In this document: positions 8,818 to 17,792 of the stretch, piece after piece | Position numbering within the stretch: position 1 is the stretch's first letter | How the letters are laid out: every line of letters starts with the position of its first letter | Assembly (NCBI GenBank): GCA_030533385.1 | Contig: JAUNJG010000020.1 | Location: forward strand, 1 to 32,148 | Reading direction: 5' to 3' | Length of the DNA: 32,148 bases | DNA from: Eubacteriales bacterium | GTDB taxonomy: Bacteria; Bacillota; Clostridia; Lachnospirales; Lachnospiraceae | Program-made: the position numbers and the translations under genes | Notes under the pieces: generated by a model | The model's database searches: none | The model's input: the letters and a program-made list of their open reading frames with translations, nothing else | Told to the model about the DNA's origin: nothing

Positions 8818-10629
8818 TTACTTTTCCTGAAATGTCCTCAACTGCATTTCTCTCCTATTTAAATCAAAATTTTTATTATAGCAAGGATCTGCCTTAAGCT
8901 GTTCTCCCCATTTATCATTCATAAAAGACACTTCGGAGCCATAGCGTATAATCTTTTCTGAGGTATCTTCTATTCCTCGACTTAATGACTCATAGTGATA
9001 TAGCTCCACATCCGCCAGATAAATATTTCTATATCCTTTTTCTCTGACCTTTAAACAAAAATCCACATCATTATAAGCTACCTCCAGCTGTTCTTCAAAT
9101 CCATCCACTTCCTCGAAGATTTCCTTTCTTATCATGAGACAAGCGGCGGTTACAGCGCTGTAATTTCGACGGGTGGCCAGATGAGACATATAACCATTAT
9201 CGTACCTGTCTTTCCCTACTCCTATGTGTCCAGCTACTGATCCAAGTCCAAGAATCACTCCGACGTGCTGTATCGTATTGTTTGGATAGAGGAGCTTAAC
9301 TCCCACCGCTCCGATTTCCCGGCGTTCTGCTTCCCCTGCCATAAGAGTAAGCCAATCTTCCGTAATAACTTCTATATCGTTATTCAGAAACAGAAGCAAA
9401 TCACCCTTTGCCTCTTTCACGGCTTTATTATTTAGTCTTGAAAAATTAAAAGGCTCCGCCAGAGTGATAACTCGAAAATTTTCCTCCTTTTCATATCTAT
9501 GGAATAAAGCAAAGGTTTTATCTTCCTTTGAATCATTATCAATTATAATAATTTCAAATGCCTGCTCTTTGGTCTTTGCATAAATGGAGGCCAAACATCT
9601 TTCCAACACTTCTGCCTTATCCTTTGTCGGTATGATAATAGATATGAGATGCTGCTTTGTTGGAAAGAAGCGAACGTTATAGCATAAAATTTTTTCCAGA
9701 AACTGCACCTCCGCATGGTAGCCTCTACGTATAACTGCATCCTCTAATACCTTTTTTCCGGCCAGATAAACATAGTTTTTCTGACCCCCATCCAAAGCAG
9801 CAGAATCCTCAACACCTCTCCCATGATAAAGTACCTTTGGTATATGATAAACCTTATTCGTAAACTCCGTGATTCTTAAAAGTAAATCATAATCCTGAGA
9901 ACCTTCCACTCCGGTACGAAATCCTCCCACCTTATCTACCATTTCTTTTCGATAAATGCCAAGATGAGAAATATAATTATAAGACAATAGCGTGTCCGGA
10001 CAATAATCCGGTTTCATATAAGGATTTATCCTTTCCCCCCATTCTGTGATTTTATCTTCATCACTATAGATAACATCCGCATCTTTGTGTTTCTGCAACA
10101 ATTTTGCAGCCTCAAACAATGCGTCAGGAGACAATTCATCATCATTGTCCATCAAAACAATAAACTCTCCCTCCGCCAGCTCCAACGCTGAGTTGGTTGC
10201 TTTGGAAATGTGTCCGTTTTCTTTTCGGTAGACCGCCTTAATTCTATCGTCTTTTTTCTCGTACTCTCGTAATATCTCTCTGACTCTCTCATCGGGAGAA
10301 CAATCATCCGCCAGACAAATCTGCCAGTTTTCATAGTACTGATTTTCTATGGAGGCAAGACACTTTCTAAGCCACTTCTCCTCCGCATTATAGACAGGGA
10401 TGCAAACAGAAAATAAAGGACGATAAGAAAAGCTCTGCATCTCTCGGCGAATTTCACTTTCATCTATTTTTTCACAATTTTTTATCCATTGTTTATACGA
10501 TTCATTGAATGGCAATATTTTTCCGCCATTATATTTTATATAATGTAATACTTTTTCTTTTGTTTGAGAAAATCCATTTATCTTCCAGTACAGTATTCCC
10601 TTTTTTATCATAGAAAATATTGTATTCAT
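8818..10629 (-). CDS. Double-domain GT2 glycosyltransferase
   Basis: A 603-residue protein with two GT-A domains. The first begins near residue 70 (FSVCIPVYN, metal motif DNDDE) and the second near residue 335 (ISIIIPTKD, NNDIE, then AYNDVDFCLK). The start at 10629 (MNTIFSMIKKG) is supported by AGGAG about 7 nt upstream. The longer reading frame to 10755 would overlap the end of the next GT and adds sequence unlike the family. It closely resembles the protein at 2104–4281 but lacks its C-terminal extra domain, suggesting gene duplication within the locus. It probably adds repeat-unit sugars on the cytoplasmic face; the exact linkage is unknown. Confidence 0.88.
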   Translation of the reverse strand: MNTIFSMIKKGILYWKINGFSQTKEKVLHYIKYNGGKILPFNESYKQWIKNCEKIDESEIRREMQSFSYRPLFSVCIPVYNAEEKWLRKCLASIENQYYENWQICLADDCSPDERVREILREYEKKDDRIKAVYRKENGHISKATNSALELAEGEFIVLMDNDDELSPDALFEAAKLLQKHKDADVIYSDEDKITEWGERINPYMKPDYCPDTLLSYNYISHLGIYRKEMVDKVGGFRTGVEGSQDYDLLLRITEFTNKVYHIPKVLYHGRGVEDSAALDGGQKNYVYLAGKKVLEDAVIRRGYHAEVQFLEKILCYNVRFFPTKQHLISIIIPTKDKAEVLERCLASIYAKTKEQAFEIIIIDNDSKEDKTFALFHRYEKEENFRVITLAEPFNFSRLNNKAVKEAKGDLLLFLNNDIEVITEDWLTLMAGEAERREIGAVGVKLLYPNNTIQHVGVILGLGSVAGHIGVGKDRYDNGYMSHLATRRNYSAVTAACLMIRKEIFEEVDGFEEQLEVAYNDVDFCLKVREKGYRNIYLADVELYHYESLSRGIEDTSEKIIRYGSEVSFMNDKWGEQLKADPCYNKNFDLNRREMQLRTFQEK

Positions 10630-10682
10630 TCTAGTCTCCTTGCGGTAACATCCTGTCTTTTTACCTTCGGCCGTACCCAAAA

Positions 10683-11642
10683 CTAAATAAATAACAGCTC
10701 TCCTATCACCTGTATCGGAGACTGCTTCAAAAACCTGTATTTTAAAATTAAACAAACTCTTTTTATTTTATTCACCTGATACAATCTTGAAAATTGTTCC
10801 AGATAGACCCTGTTTTTTCGGCTGCATCTTGCACCATGCAGGCACAACAAATCTTGTGCTTGCCTTACTGACTGCCGAAATTTCTTTTTGACATATTTTA
10901 AATTAGATAATCTCAATATAATAAAACCTATTGAGTTTACCTTTGTTGCCCCCACCACATTATCACCGTGCTGTCGATATAAAATCGTCGTTTTATCCAC
11001 AAAAATAATGCGTCCGAGCAACGCCGCCGTCAAAGATATCCACCAGTCGTGCATGGCTGGCCTCATCTTATCCCACTGCAGCAGACAATTCAACTTTTTA
11101 TTCCAAAGCATCGTACATCCGGTAACATTATTTTGTATCAACATACGATTTACTTGCGTAATATACGGATTTATGGAACGATACCGCAGGTAAGAAGATG
11201 AAATCGACTCTAGCTGTTCTCCCACCACTTCCAAATCTGTATGAATTAAAATTGGCCCATCATTCTCTTTTTCTGCTTTTTTTATAGCCTGAAAAGTTAT
11301 GGCAATCTTGTCTTCTTTCCACACATCATCCTGGTCGCAAAACATATAGTAAGAAAATTCTCCCAGATTTTTTTCCGCCCAGGACAAAATATGCGCAAAG
11401 TTTTTTGAGGAATCTCGAAGACAGTAGCCGTCTTTTATGACTCGAATCGGAAACTTCTGTCCTTTCTCCCATTTTTCCAAAATTTTCTCTGTTCCATCCG
11501 TCGAACCATCGTCGTGGATGAGCAGAAGAAAATTCTGGCAGGTCTGGCGGCGCAGGGACTCCAGTTGTTCTTCCAGATAATGCGCCCCATTATATACTGC
11601 CATACAGATTAATATTTCCGGATACTCACAGACCTTGCTCAT
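10683..11642 (-). CDS. GT2 rhamnosyltransferase, RgpB/RfbN-like
   Basis: A 319-residue single-domain GT2 enzyme. ILICMAVYNGAHYLEEQLES, DDGSTDGT and YYMFCDQDDVWKEDKI are typical of rhamnosyltransferases such as streptococcal RgpB, and a catalytic-type MHDWWISL follows. I use the ATG at 11642 because AAGGA lies 7 nt upstream. A TTG five codons earlier is possible but lies inside the rfbC reading frame. It overlaps the end of rfbC by a few bases only through its ribosome binding site, indicating translational coupling. With dTDP-rhamnose genes on both sides, L-rhamnose is the likely donor, although this is inferred. Confidence 0.82.
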   Translation of the reverse strand: MSKVCEYPEILICMAVYNGAHYLEEQLESLRRQTCQNFLLLIHDDGSTDGTEKILEKWEKGQKFPIRVIKDGYCLRDSSKNFAHILSWAEKNLGEFSYYMFCDQDDVWKEDKIAITFQAIKKAEKENDGPILIHTDLEVVGEQLESISSSYLRYRSINPYITQVNRMLIQNNVTGCTMLWNKKLNCLLQWDKMRPAMHDWWISLTAALLGRIIFVDKTTILYRQHGDNVVGATKVNSIGFIILRLSNLKYVKKKFRQSVRQAQDLLCLHGARCSRKNRVYLEQFSRLYQVNKIKRVCLILKYRFLKQSPIQVIGELLFI

Positions 11643-11646
11643 CGAT

Positions 11647-12255
11647 TTATCCTTCAAACTTAAAGGTATCCTTATAGCCCTGCCACTTCTGGTCTTTTTC
11701 TGACAGGTTTAACGGCGTACCATCTTCTAAATGATATCCTTCTGCAGATGGCGTACCATTATATTCTCCGCAAAGCTGCGGCCATGTTATTCCAATATCC
11801 GGATCGTTCCAGGCAAGACCGCCCTCGTCTCCCGGATGATAAAAATCAGTACATTTATAACAGAACTCTGCTTCCTCTGATAACACTAAAAATCCATGAG
11901 CGAACCCTTCACTAATGTAAAATTGTTTTTTATTTTCTTCTGTCAGTTCCACACCATACCACTGTCCGTAGGTTTTACTGTTGACACGAAGATCCACTGC
12001 CACATCAAATACCGAGCCTTTGATTACCCGCACTAATTTCCCCTGCGGATACTGTTTCTGATAGTGGAGTCCTCTCAACACACCCTTTTTACTCATGGAC
12101 TGATTATCCTGTACGAACACCATATCCAATCCGGCTTCTCGCATATCATTTTGATTATAGGTTTCCATAAAATAACCTCTTTCGTCTCCATGCACTGCCG
12201 GTTCAATGATATAAAGCCCTTCAATCGGGCATTTTTCTACTTTTATCTGTCCCAT
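11647..12255 (-). CDS. rfbC: dTDP-4-dehydrorhamnose 3,5-epimerase
   Basis: A 202-residue cupin epimerase, the third enzyme of dTDP-L-rhamnose synthesis. Visible family landmarks are GLYIIEPAVHGDERGYFMET, SKKGVLRGLHYQ (with the catalytic-type His), GSVFDVAVDLR, GFAHGFLVLSEEAEFCYKCT and AWNDPDIGITWP. GGAGG precedes the ATG. It sits between two rhamnosyltransferases, separated from rfbA/B/D by the RgpA-like GT, so the rhamnose pathway genes are interleaved with the transferases that use the product. Confidence 0.96.
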   Translation of the reverse strand: MGQIKVEKCPIEGLYIIEPAVHGDERGYFMETYNQNDMREAGLDMVFVQDNQSMSKKGVLRGLHYQKQYPQGKLVRVIKGSVFDVAVDLRVNSKTYGQWYGVELTEENKKQFYISEGFAHGFLVLSEEAEFCYKCTDFYHPGDEGGLAWNDPDIGITWPQLCGEYNGTPSAEGYHLEDGTPLNLSEKDQKWQGYKDTFKFEG

Positions 12256-12307
12256 ATTTTCCTCCGTTTTCCGTAATAGCTGTATTCTTATATCGCGAAA
12301 CTATTGT

Positions 12308-13471
12308 TCACGCTTCCCATAATCCTTCATATTGACTTACAATATATGGCCAGGTATAGGCTTCTTCTATGCGGACTTTCGCTTTGTTTCCGAATGCCTG
12401 AATCTCCTCCGCAGACAAAAGGTCTGCCTTATCAATCAGCGCCGCCAAGTCGCCCGGCGTCTTATCCCAATACAACGCCGCCTGCTTTCCCACTTCCCGG
12501 TTAAATCCTACCTTTAATAACAGGTTCAATTTTGTAGAACCAAGTGCTTCCAACAGACTGGGATTGGTTCCACCTACTTCATGCCCATGGAAATAGCCGT
12601 AAGCATTTTCTCTGATTTTTTTGAGCAGTTCTTGTTCATAGACTGTCCCTGCAAAATGAATACGGGAATCTTTCTGGAATTCTGTTTTGACTTTTAATTC
12701 TTCTAAAAATTTATCGGTCACCTTTGTAATCAGAACAAATTTTTTATTTGTATGCGATTTCATAAATTCTCGTATCATAATTTCGTAATTATTTTCCGGG
12801 ACAAATCGCCCCACTACAAGGTAATAATTACCCGGCTCTATTTGATGAGATTGATACCAGCTTACCCACTCTGTATCAGTATCCTTCAACACAGAAGGAG
12901 TTGTCTCCGAACCATATGCAATATATTTCGTCATGGGACGATATGCGGTATATTCTTTCTTGATATATCGCTCAATATTAATGCTATCACAAATTAATAA
13001 GTCCGCCTTGCGAACCATCCCTTTTTCTGAAATTTTCCAATAAAAGCGGATCAGCTTATTCCACTTTGCCCGTTTCCACTCATGCCCATCCGGATTAACA
13101 TAAAATTTGCCTCCCAGACGATGAATTTGTCTCTGGAAATATCCGGCAAAAGGGCCGATGCGGCAGGCCAGCACATATATCACCGGGTTCGTAATCTCCG
13201 GATGCTTTTTACAATAGCGGATACAATATTGCAGCGCTGCGCAGTCGTAATATATGGCCTTCGCACTTCCCACATCAGGAACTTTTATCTGAAAACAATG
13301 TGCTCCATGATATTCATACTCTCCCCAATGGTCAGACAATACCGCCACATGATATTGAATCTCTTCGGCTTGACGATACTCCGTCAATTTTTCCACAAAG
13401 GTTTCAAACCCTCCATAAGATGCCGGTATTCCTTTTGAACCAATGATAAAGATATGCTTTTTTCTACCCAT
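12308..13471 (-). CDS. RgpA/WchF-like rhamnosyltransferase (DUF1972 N-terminal domain)
   Basis: About 387 residues with a GT-B fold. The N-terminus HIFIIGSKGIPASYGGFETF is characteristic of the DUF1972/WchF–RgpA group of rhamnosyltransferases, and further landmarks are VNPDGHEWKRAKW, YYLVVGRFVPENNYEIMI and HGHEVGGTNPSLLEALG. In streptococci such enzymes add the first rhamnose to a lipid-linked sugar. Two starts are possible. ATG 13471 has GGGA 6 nt upstream and aligns with the family; ATG 13483, four codons earlier, has no ribosome binding site at proper distance. It lies 8–20 nt after rfbD. Confidence 0.88.
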   Translation of the reverse strand: MGRKKHIFIIGSKGIPASYGGFETFVEKLTEYRQAEEIQYHVAVLSDHWGEYEYHGAHCFQIKVPDVGSAKAIYYDCAALQYCIRYCKKHPEITNPVIYVLACRIGPFAGYFQRQIHRLGGKFYVNPDGHEWKRAKWNKLIRFYWKISEKGMVRKADLLICDSINIERYIKKEYTAYRPMTKYIAYGSETTPSVLKDTDTEWVSWYQSHQIEPGNYYLVVGRFVPENNYEIMIREFMKSHTNKKFVLITKVTDKFLEELKVKTEFQKDSRIHFAGTVYEQELLKKIRENAYGYFHGHEVGGTNPSLLEALGSTKLNLLLKVGFNREVGKQAALYWDKTPGDLAALIDKADLLSAEEIQAFGNKAKVRIEEAYTWPYIVSQYEGLWEA

Positions 13472-13491
13472 ACTTATTCCCATCCGGAAAT

Positions 13492-14340
13492 TTATTCTTC
13501 CATCGTCTTTAAATATCTGCCCAAGGCATCCTGCCAGGTCGGTAACAATGTAAATCCATTATCTACCAGTTTTTGTTTACTCATGCGGCTGTTTTCCGGC
13601 CGCTTCGCCTTTGCCGCATAAGCTGCGCTACTCACCGGCTCCACCTGCACCTCTATGCCTGCCTGACGGAAAATTTCACATGCAAAGTCATACCAGGTAA
13701 TATAGCCTCCCTCGTTGGTGGCATGATAATTTCCATATTTCTCCGTCTCTATCATATCCACCAAAAGTCTTGCCAAATCGTAAGTGTAAGTCGGCGTTCC
13801 AAACTGGTCATTAACCACAGTCAGTTTGTCATGGGTTTTTCCAAGATTGATCATCGTTTTAATAAAGTTTTTCCCTTTTCCGAACACCCAGGCAATACGG
13901 ACAATAAAAAACTTCTCCACATAACGGCGCACCGCCTCTTCTCCTTCATATTTGGTCAGACCATATACATTAAGCGGCGTCGTCACCGGATCATCCGGCT
14001 CCCACGGGCGGGTTCCCTGCCCGTCAAAAATATAGTCTGTGGAAATATACATCAACTTACATCCCAGTTCTTTACACACCTTTGCGATATTTTCTGTGCC
14101 TCCGGCATTGACCTGACGACATTTTTCCACATTGTCCTCCGCTGCATCCACTGCCGTCCAAGCGGCGCAATGGATGACCGCATCAGGATTTACCTCCCGA
14201 AGCATCTTCTCCACCGCCGCCGCATCGGTAATATCCAATTCATCAATGTCCACACCAACTGCGGTATGATTTCTTTTTTCCAGCTCGTTTACCACATCAA
14301 AGCCAAGCTGTCCCTTTACTCCGGTAACAAATACTTTCAT
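13492..14340 (-). CDS. rfbD: dTDP-4-dehydrorhamnose reductase
   Basis: A 282-residue extended short-chain dehydrogenase, the last enzyme of dTDP-L-rhamnose synthesis. The nucleotide-binding motif is VFVTGVKGQLGFDVV. ISTDYIFDG and YGLTKYEGE hold the catalytic Tyr-Lys pair, and RIAWVFG and NDQFGTPTYT are typical. The start at 14340 has AGGAG 7 nt upstream. The frame extends seven codons further to 14361, but that ATG overlaps the region of the ribosome binding site and the extension (QFRRRK) is not family-like. An intergenic region with two hairpins separates it from rfbB. Confidence 0.96.
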   Translation of the reverse strand: MKVFVTGVKGQLGFDVVNELEKRNHTAVGVDIDELDITDAAAVEKMLREVNPDAVIHCAAWTAVDAAEDNVEKCRQVNAGGTENIAKVCKELGCKLMYISTDYIFDGQGTRPWEPDDPVTTPLNVYGLTKYEGEEAVRRYVEKFFIVRIAWVFGKGKNFIKTMINLGKTHDKLTVVNDQFGTPTYTYDLARLLVDMIETEKYGNYHATNEGGYITWYDFACEIFRQAGIEVQVEPVSSAAYAAKAKRPENSRMSKQKLVDNGFTLLPTWQDALGRYLKTMEE

Positions 14341-14381
14341 TTTTCTTCTCCTAAACTGCATTTTTCATTTATTTACTCACC

Positions 14382-14499
14382 GCCGCCACAGGCATGGCGG
14401 CAAGTATTTCTGCTGCATTGATGAAAAATCTCCATCTGCTCAGATAAAGTATCTCTTAACGCAGTGAAAGCCCTATTCCAATTTCCATCAAAATAGGGC
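14382..14499 (-). other. Two hairpins in the rfbB–rfbD intergenic region
   Basis: Reading the minus strand after the rfbB stop, GCCCTATT (14492–14499 in complement) pairs with AATAGGGC (14470–14477), leaving a 14-nt loop, and is followed by only a short TTTC run. Further on, a perfect 7-bp stem GCCGCCA/TGGCGGC with a 6-nt loop lies at 14382–14401, just before the rfbD ribosome binding site. The first could be a weak terminator or a processing/stability element that lowers expression of the downstream transferase genes relative to rfbA–rfbB. No long U-tract is present, so full termination is unlikely. Confidence 0.4.
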
Positions 14500-14512
14500 G
14501 GTCATTTTTCAA

Positions 14513-15547
14513 TTATTCTGCGTCTTTTAAACGTTCTCCATACATGGAAGCAAAATAACTCTGGTATTCTCCGGAAATGATTCGCTCCCACCACTCCTTG
14601 TTGTCAAGATACCACTGAATCGTCTTTTTAATTCCATCTTTAAACATTGTCTCCGGCAGCCATCCCAGCTCGCCGTGAATCTTGGCCGGGTCGATGGCAT
14701 AACGCATATCATGACCCTTGCGGTCTTCTACATGGGTGATAAGAGATTCCGGCTTATCCAGCGCCTCACAAATCAGCTTTACAATATCAATGTTTTTCAT
14801 TTCATTGTGTCCGCCGATGTTGTACACTTCTCCGACCTTTCCCTGACGAATAATTAAATCAATGGCCTTACAATGGTCTTCCACATACAACCAGTCACGA
14901 ACATTCAATCCTTCCCCGTAAACCGGCAGTGGCTTGTCCGCCAGCGCATTGGCAATCATCAGCGGAATCAGTTTTTCCGGGAACTGGTATGGGCCGTAGT
15001 TGTTGGAGCAGCGGGAAATGGTAGTCGGAAGTCCGAAAGTACGATGGTACGCATTCACCAAAAGGTCCGCTCCGGCCTTGGAAGAACTGTATGGGCTGCT
15101 TGTTTTCAGAGGAGTCTCCTCCGTGAAAAACAAGTCAGGTCGATCCAGTGGAAGGTCTCCATACACTTCATCTGTAGATACCTGATGGTAACGCTTTACA
15201 CCATATTTACGGCTGGCATCCATCATCACCTGCGTACCTAAAATATTGGTCTTTAAGAAAATTTCCGGATCTTCAATAGAGCGGTCTACATGGCTCTCTG
15301 CCGCAAAGTTCACCACGATATCCGGCTTTTCTTCTTCAAACAGGGCAAATACCTTTTCTCTGTCACAGATATCCATTCTTTTAAACCGGAAATTCGGATA
15401 CTCCATGGCTTCTTTTAATGTCTCCAGATTTCCTGCATAGGTCAGCTTATCAATGCAGACGATTCTGTCTTCCGGATGCTCCTTCAACTCCATGTATACA
15501 AAGTTTGCTCCTATAAATCCAGCTCCGCCGGTCACTAAAATTGTCAT
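14513..15547 (-). CDS. rfbB: dTDP-glucose 4,6-dehydratase
   Basis: A 344-residue extended SDR that converts dTDP-glucose to dTDP-4-keto-6-deoxyglucose. The NAD-binding motif is ILVTGGAGFIGANFVY. NFAAESHVDRSIEDP, VSTDEVYGDL and the catalytic YSSSKAGAD are all present, as are SNNYGPYQFPEKLIPL and RDWLYVEDHCKA. AGGAG lies about 8 nt before the ATG. It is 15 nt from rfbA and clearly in the same operon. The length is normal and nothing is missing. Confidence 0.97.
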   Translation of the reverse strand: MTILVTGGAGFIGANFVYMELKEHPEDRIVCIDKLTYAGNLETLKEAMEYPNFRFKRMDICDREKVFALFEEEKPDIVVNFAAESHVDRSIEDPEIFLKTNILGTQVMMDASRKYGVKRYHQVSTDEVYGDLPLDRPDLFFTEETPLKTSSPYSSSKAGADLLVNAYHRTFGLPTTISRCSNNYGPYQFPEKLIPLMIANALADKPLPVYGEGLNVRDWLYVEDHCKAIDLIIRQGKVGEVYNIGGHNEMKNIDIVKLICEALDKPESLITHVEDRKGHDMRYAIDPAKIHGELGWLPETMFKDGIKKTIQWYLDNKEWWERIISGEYQSYFASMYGERLKDAE

Positions 15548-15562
15548 AATCGCCGTTCTCCT

Positions 15563-16450
15563 CTAATCTAAATATTTTCCATCCAATACATCTTTCAGAT
15601 ATTGTCCGTATTGATTCTTTTTCATAACCTCATAAGTTTCTAAAATCTCTTTTTCACCAATCCAGCCATTGATGTAGCCCAGCTCTTCCAGGCAGGCAAT
15701 CTTTCTGTGAGAATGCTGCTCCACCGTTTTGACAAAATTAGTGGCATCTACGAGACTCTCATGAGTTCCCGTATCCAGCCAGGTAAAGCCCTGACCCAAA
15801 AGTTCCACATGAAGCTCACTGTTTTCCAGATAAATGCGGTTCAAATCTGTGATTTCCAACTCTCCTCTGGCAGATGGCTTCAGGTTTTTGGCATACTCAA
15901 CCACACGGTTATCATAGAAGTACAAACCGGTCACACAATAATTACTCTTAGGATGCTCCGGCTTTTCTTCAATGGAAATTGCTTTTCCTTCTTTATCAAA
16001 TTCCACAATGCCAAATCGTTCCGGGTCATCTACATAATAACCGAATACGGTAGCGCCGGAATCCTTTTCTGCTCTTTCCACTGCGGCTCTCAGACGTTTT
16101 TTCAGACCATGTCCATGGAAAATATTATCTCCCAGCACCATGGCCACAGAATCGTCTCCAATAAATTCTTCTCCGAGAATGAATGCCTGCGCCAGTCCAT
16201 CCGGACTCGGCTGCACCTTGTAGCTTAAGTTCACACCGAACTGGTGTCCATCTCCCAGGAGAGCCTCGAACCTTGGCGTATCTGTTGGCGTGGAGATAAT
16301 CAAAATATCCCGAATTCCCGCCATCATCATGACGCTCATCGGATAATAAATCATCGGCTTATCAAAAATCGGAAGCAATTGTTTACTGGTCACCTTTGTG
16401 AGCGGATACAGTCTGGTGCCTGAACCCCCCGCCAAGATAATTCCTTTCAT
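15563..16450 (-). CDS. rfbA: Glucose-1-phosphate thymidylyltransferase
   Basis: A 295-residue nucleotidyltransferase that makes dTDP-glucose from dTTP and glucose-1-phosphate. The signature [20 protein letters not shown] is at the N-terminus, with [27 protein letters not shown] and [13 protein letters not shown] further on, plus [12 protein letters not shown]. An AGGAGG site lies about 12 nt before the ATG, slightly long spacing. It is the first gene of the rhamnose polysaccharide run and has its own candidate promoter. Confidence 0.97.
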   Translation of the reverse strand: MKGIILAGGSGTRLYPLTKVTSKQLLPIFDKPMIYYPMSVMMMAGIRDILIISTPTDTPRFEALLGDGHQFGVNLSYKVQPSPDGLAQAFILGEEFIGDDSVAMVLGDNIFHGHGLKKRLRAAVERAEKDSGATVFGYYVDDPERFGIVEFDKEGKAISIEEKPEHPKSNYCVTGLYFYDNRVVEYAKNLKPSARGELEITDLNRIYLENSELHVELLGQGFTWLDTGTHESLVDATNFVKTVEQHSHRKIACLEELGYINGWIGEKEILETYEVMKKNQYGQYLKDVLDGKYLD

Positions 16451-16506
16451 ATCGTTATCTTTCCTCCTGTTCGTTTACCATCTGAAAATAGGCATAATTT
16501 ACATAC

Positions 16507-16535
16507 AATATACCATACTCCTTCTTGATACACAA
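16507..16535 (-). promoter_or_regulatory. Candidate sigma-A promoter for rfbA and the polysaccharide run
   Basis: On the minus strand TTGTGT (16530–16535) and TATATT (16507–16512) are separated by 17 nt, about 57 nt upstream of the rfbA ATG. The -10 is good and the -35 matches only in TTG. No clear terminator lies between the propeller gene and here, so read-through from upstream is also possible. Confidence 0.5.
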
Positions 16536-16683
16536 TCACAAAAATATTTCAAATTTGTGAACCTCCACCAAATTCAGGCGCCACTTACGCCTCGTCCAGT
16601 CGCATGAAAAGCGGACAGACGACGAATGACTCCACACATATCAAGGCACACAGGCCGCTTCTTTTCGACCCAGCGCATCCCCA

Positions 16684-17721
16684 TCATCTCACCCCATACA
16701 CATTGGCACAGGTGTATAGCTCTTTATAATGGGACGCTATCATGACCTGTATGCTTCCATCGACTTCCACCTGGATTCCTTCCGGCTCCCGGTGATCAAG
16801 CTTTACGGCACCCGTTATTTTTTTGCTGGTCGTCTGCCCGGTGGCATAGTCGAAGGTGCGGATGTAAATCGGCGCATAGCGGGACGCCTTTCCCAGCTCC
16901 CGCAACTCGGATTTTTCTGCACTGCCTTCGAGAGTGTAAATGGTCGTTTCGTGCAAGTCAAATCCCTGGAAATCCCCCACCGTTTTTTTCATTTTAAATT
17001 GATGTTTGATTTTGTCCGGATTGATCTCCGTCGCATTATGTAGGTCATATATTTGAAACTGCTGGTCTCCGTTGTTGGTAAAGCGGACTGCCAGCTGCTT
17101 TCCGTCGGCGCTGATGGCCGGATAACAGTTTGTCCCGTAACGTTTTTTATTCCCCTGCATTGAGATGCGATAGACCTTTTCTCCGTGACGACGCAGCGTT
17201 TTTTTTGGTCGAAACCGGAAACAACTGACGGTCGTCGTCTCCCCCGACTTTTGCGGATCACTGCCGGTCCACAGCCAGGTTACTCCTTCGGAGACAGCAC
17301 AGTCTATATTCGTGCCGTGACCAAACTGTTTTAGCGTCATGTAAGTGCTACTATACTTCCCCAATCCTTTGTATTTGATTCGGGTCAGGCGCAAATCATT
17401 TTTTGCCTTTCCCTTGCTGGACATCTGAGAAAGGAAATAGTAGTAAGTATCGTCGTGGGTATATCCCTGAGGAATTCTTGCAGTCGAGAGCCGGGTGGCT
17501 CCGTGAATCAACGCCAAATCGCTGTCCGGACCTTCCTCCGGCGTACTTTCCGCTATCTTCTTTTTCAGTTTTTTTGTCAGTTTTTTCATATGGAGATTTT
17601 GTTTTTTCGTCACCGGCTTTGCTGCCTTTGCCTGGACGTCCTCAGCACGAATCCACAGCAGAGCTGTGACCGCCAGAAACAAAACTACCGCCCTCCAATT
17701 TGTCTTTCTTTTTTCTGTCAT
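16684..17721 (-). CDS. Secreted TagC/helveticin J-like beta-propeller protein
   Basis: 345 residues with a signal peptide (hydrophobic core about residues 10–22, likely cleavage after VQA near 32). A Lys-rich segment follows, then repeated propeller-like blades. IPQGYTHDDTYYYFLSQ, FGHGTNIDCAVSEGVTWLWT, YPAISADGKQLAVRF, QGFDLHETTIYTLEG and REPEGIQVEVDG resemble the TagC (DinC)/helveticin J/phage receptor-binding five-bladed propeller family. AGGAGG lies 8 nt before the ATG. It lies 71 nt downstream of a CDP-glycerol transferase gene, which fits a teichoic-acid-associated role. The family is recognised by motif resemblance only; the molecular function of TagC proteins is poorly defined, and this one might bind or modify wall glycans. 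Confidence 0.6.
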   Translation of the reverse strand: MTEKRKTNWRAVVLFLAVTALLWIRAEDVQAKAAKPVTKKQNLHMKKLTKKLKKKIAESTPEEGPDSDLALIHGATRLSTARIPQGYTHDDTYYYFLSQMSSKGKAKNDLRLTRIKYKGLGKYSSTYMTLKQFGHGTNIDCAVSEGVTWLWTGSDPQKSGETTTVSCFRFRPKKTLRRHGEKVYRISMQGNKKRYGTNCYPAISADGKQLAVRFTNNGDQQFQIYDLHNATEINPDKIKHQFKMKKTVGDFQGFDLHETTIYTLEGSAEKSELRELGKASRYAPIYIRTFDYATGQTTSKKITGAVKLDHREPEGIQVEVDGSIQVMIASHYKELYTCANVYGVR

Positions 17722-17792
17722 GTCTCTTTCCTCCTTCCTGCCCCCCTTTTCACTACCCGTTTGCCTCGTTATTTTCTTTTTATGTGACGAGA

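Noticed and set aside
13573-14421. Plus-strand reading frame of 282 codons opposite rfbD
   Set aside because: It lies antisense to an intact rfbD and its composition is that of a shadow frame; no motif is recognisable.
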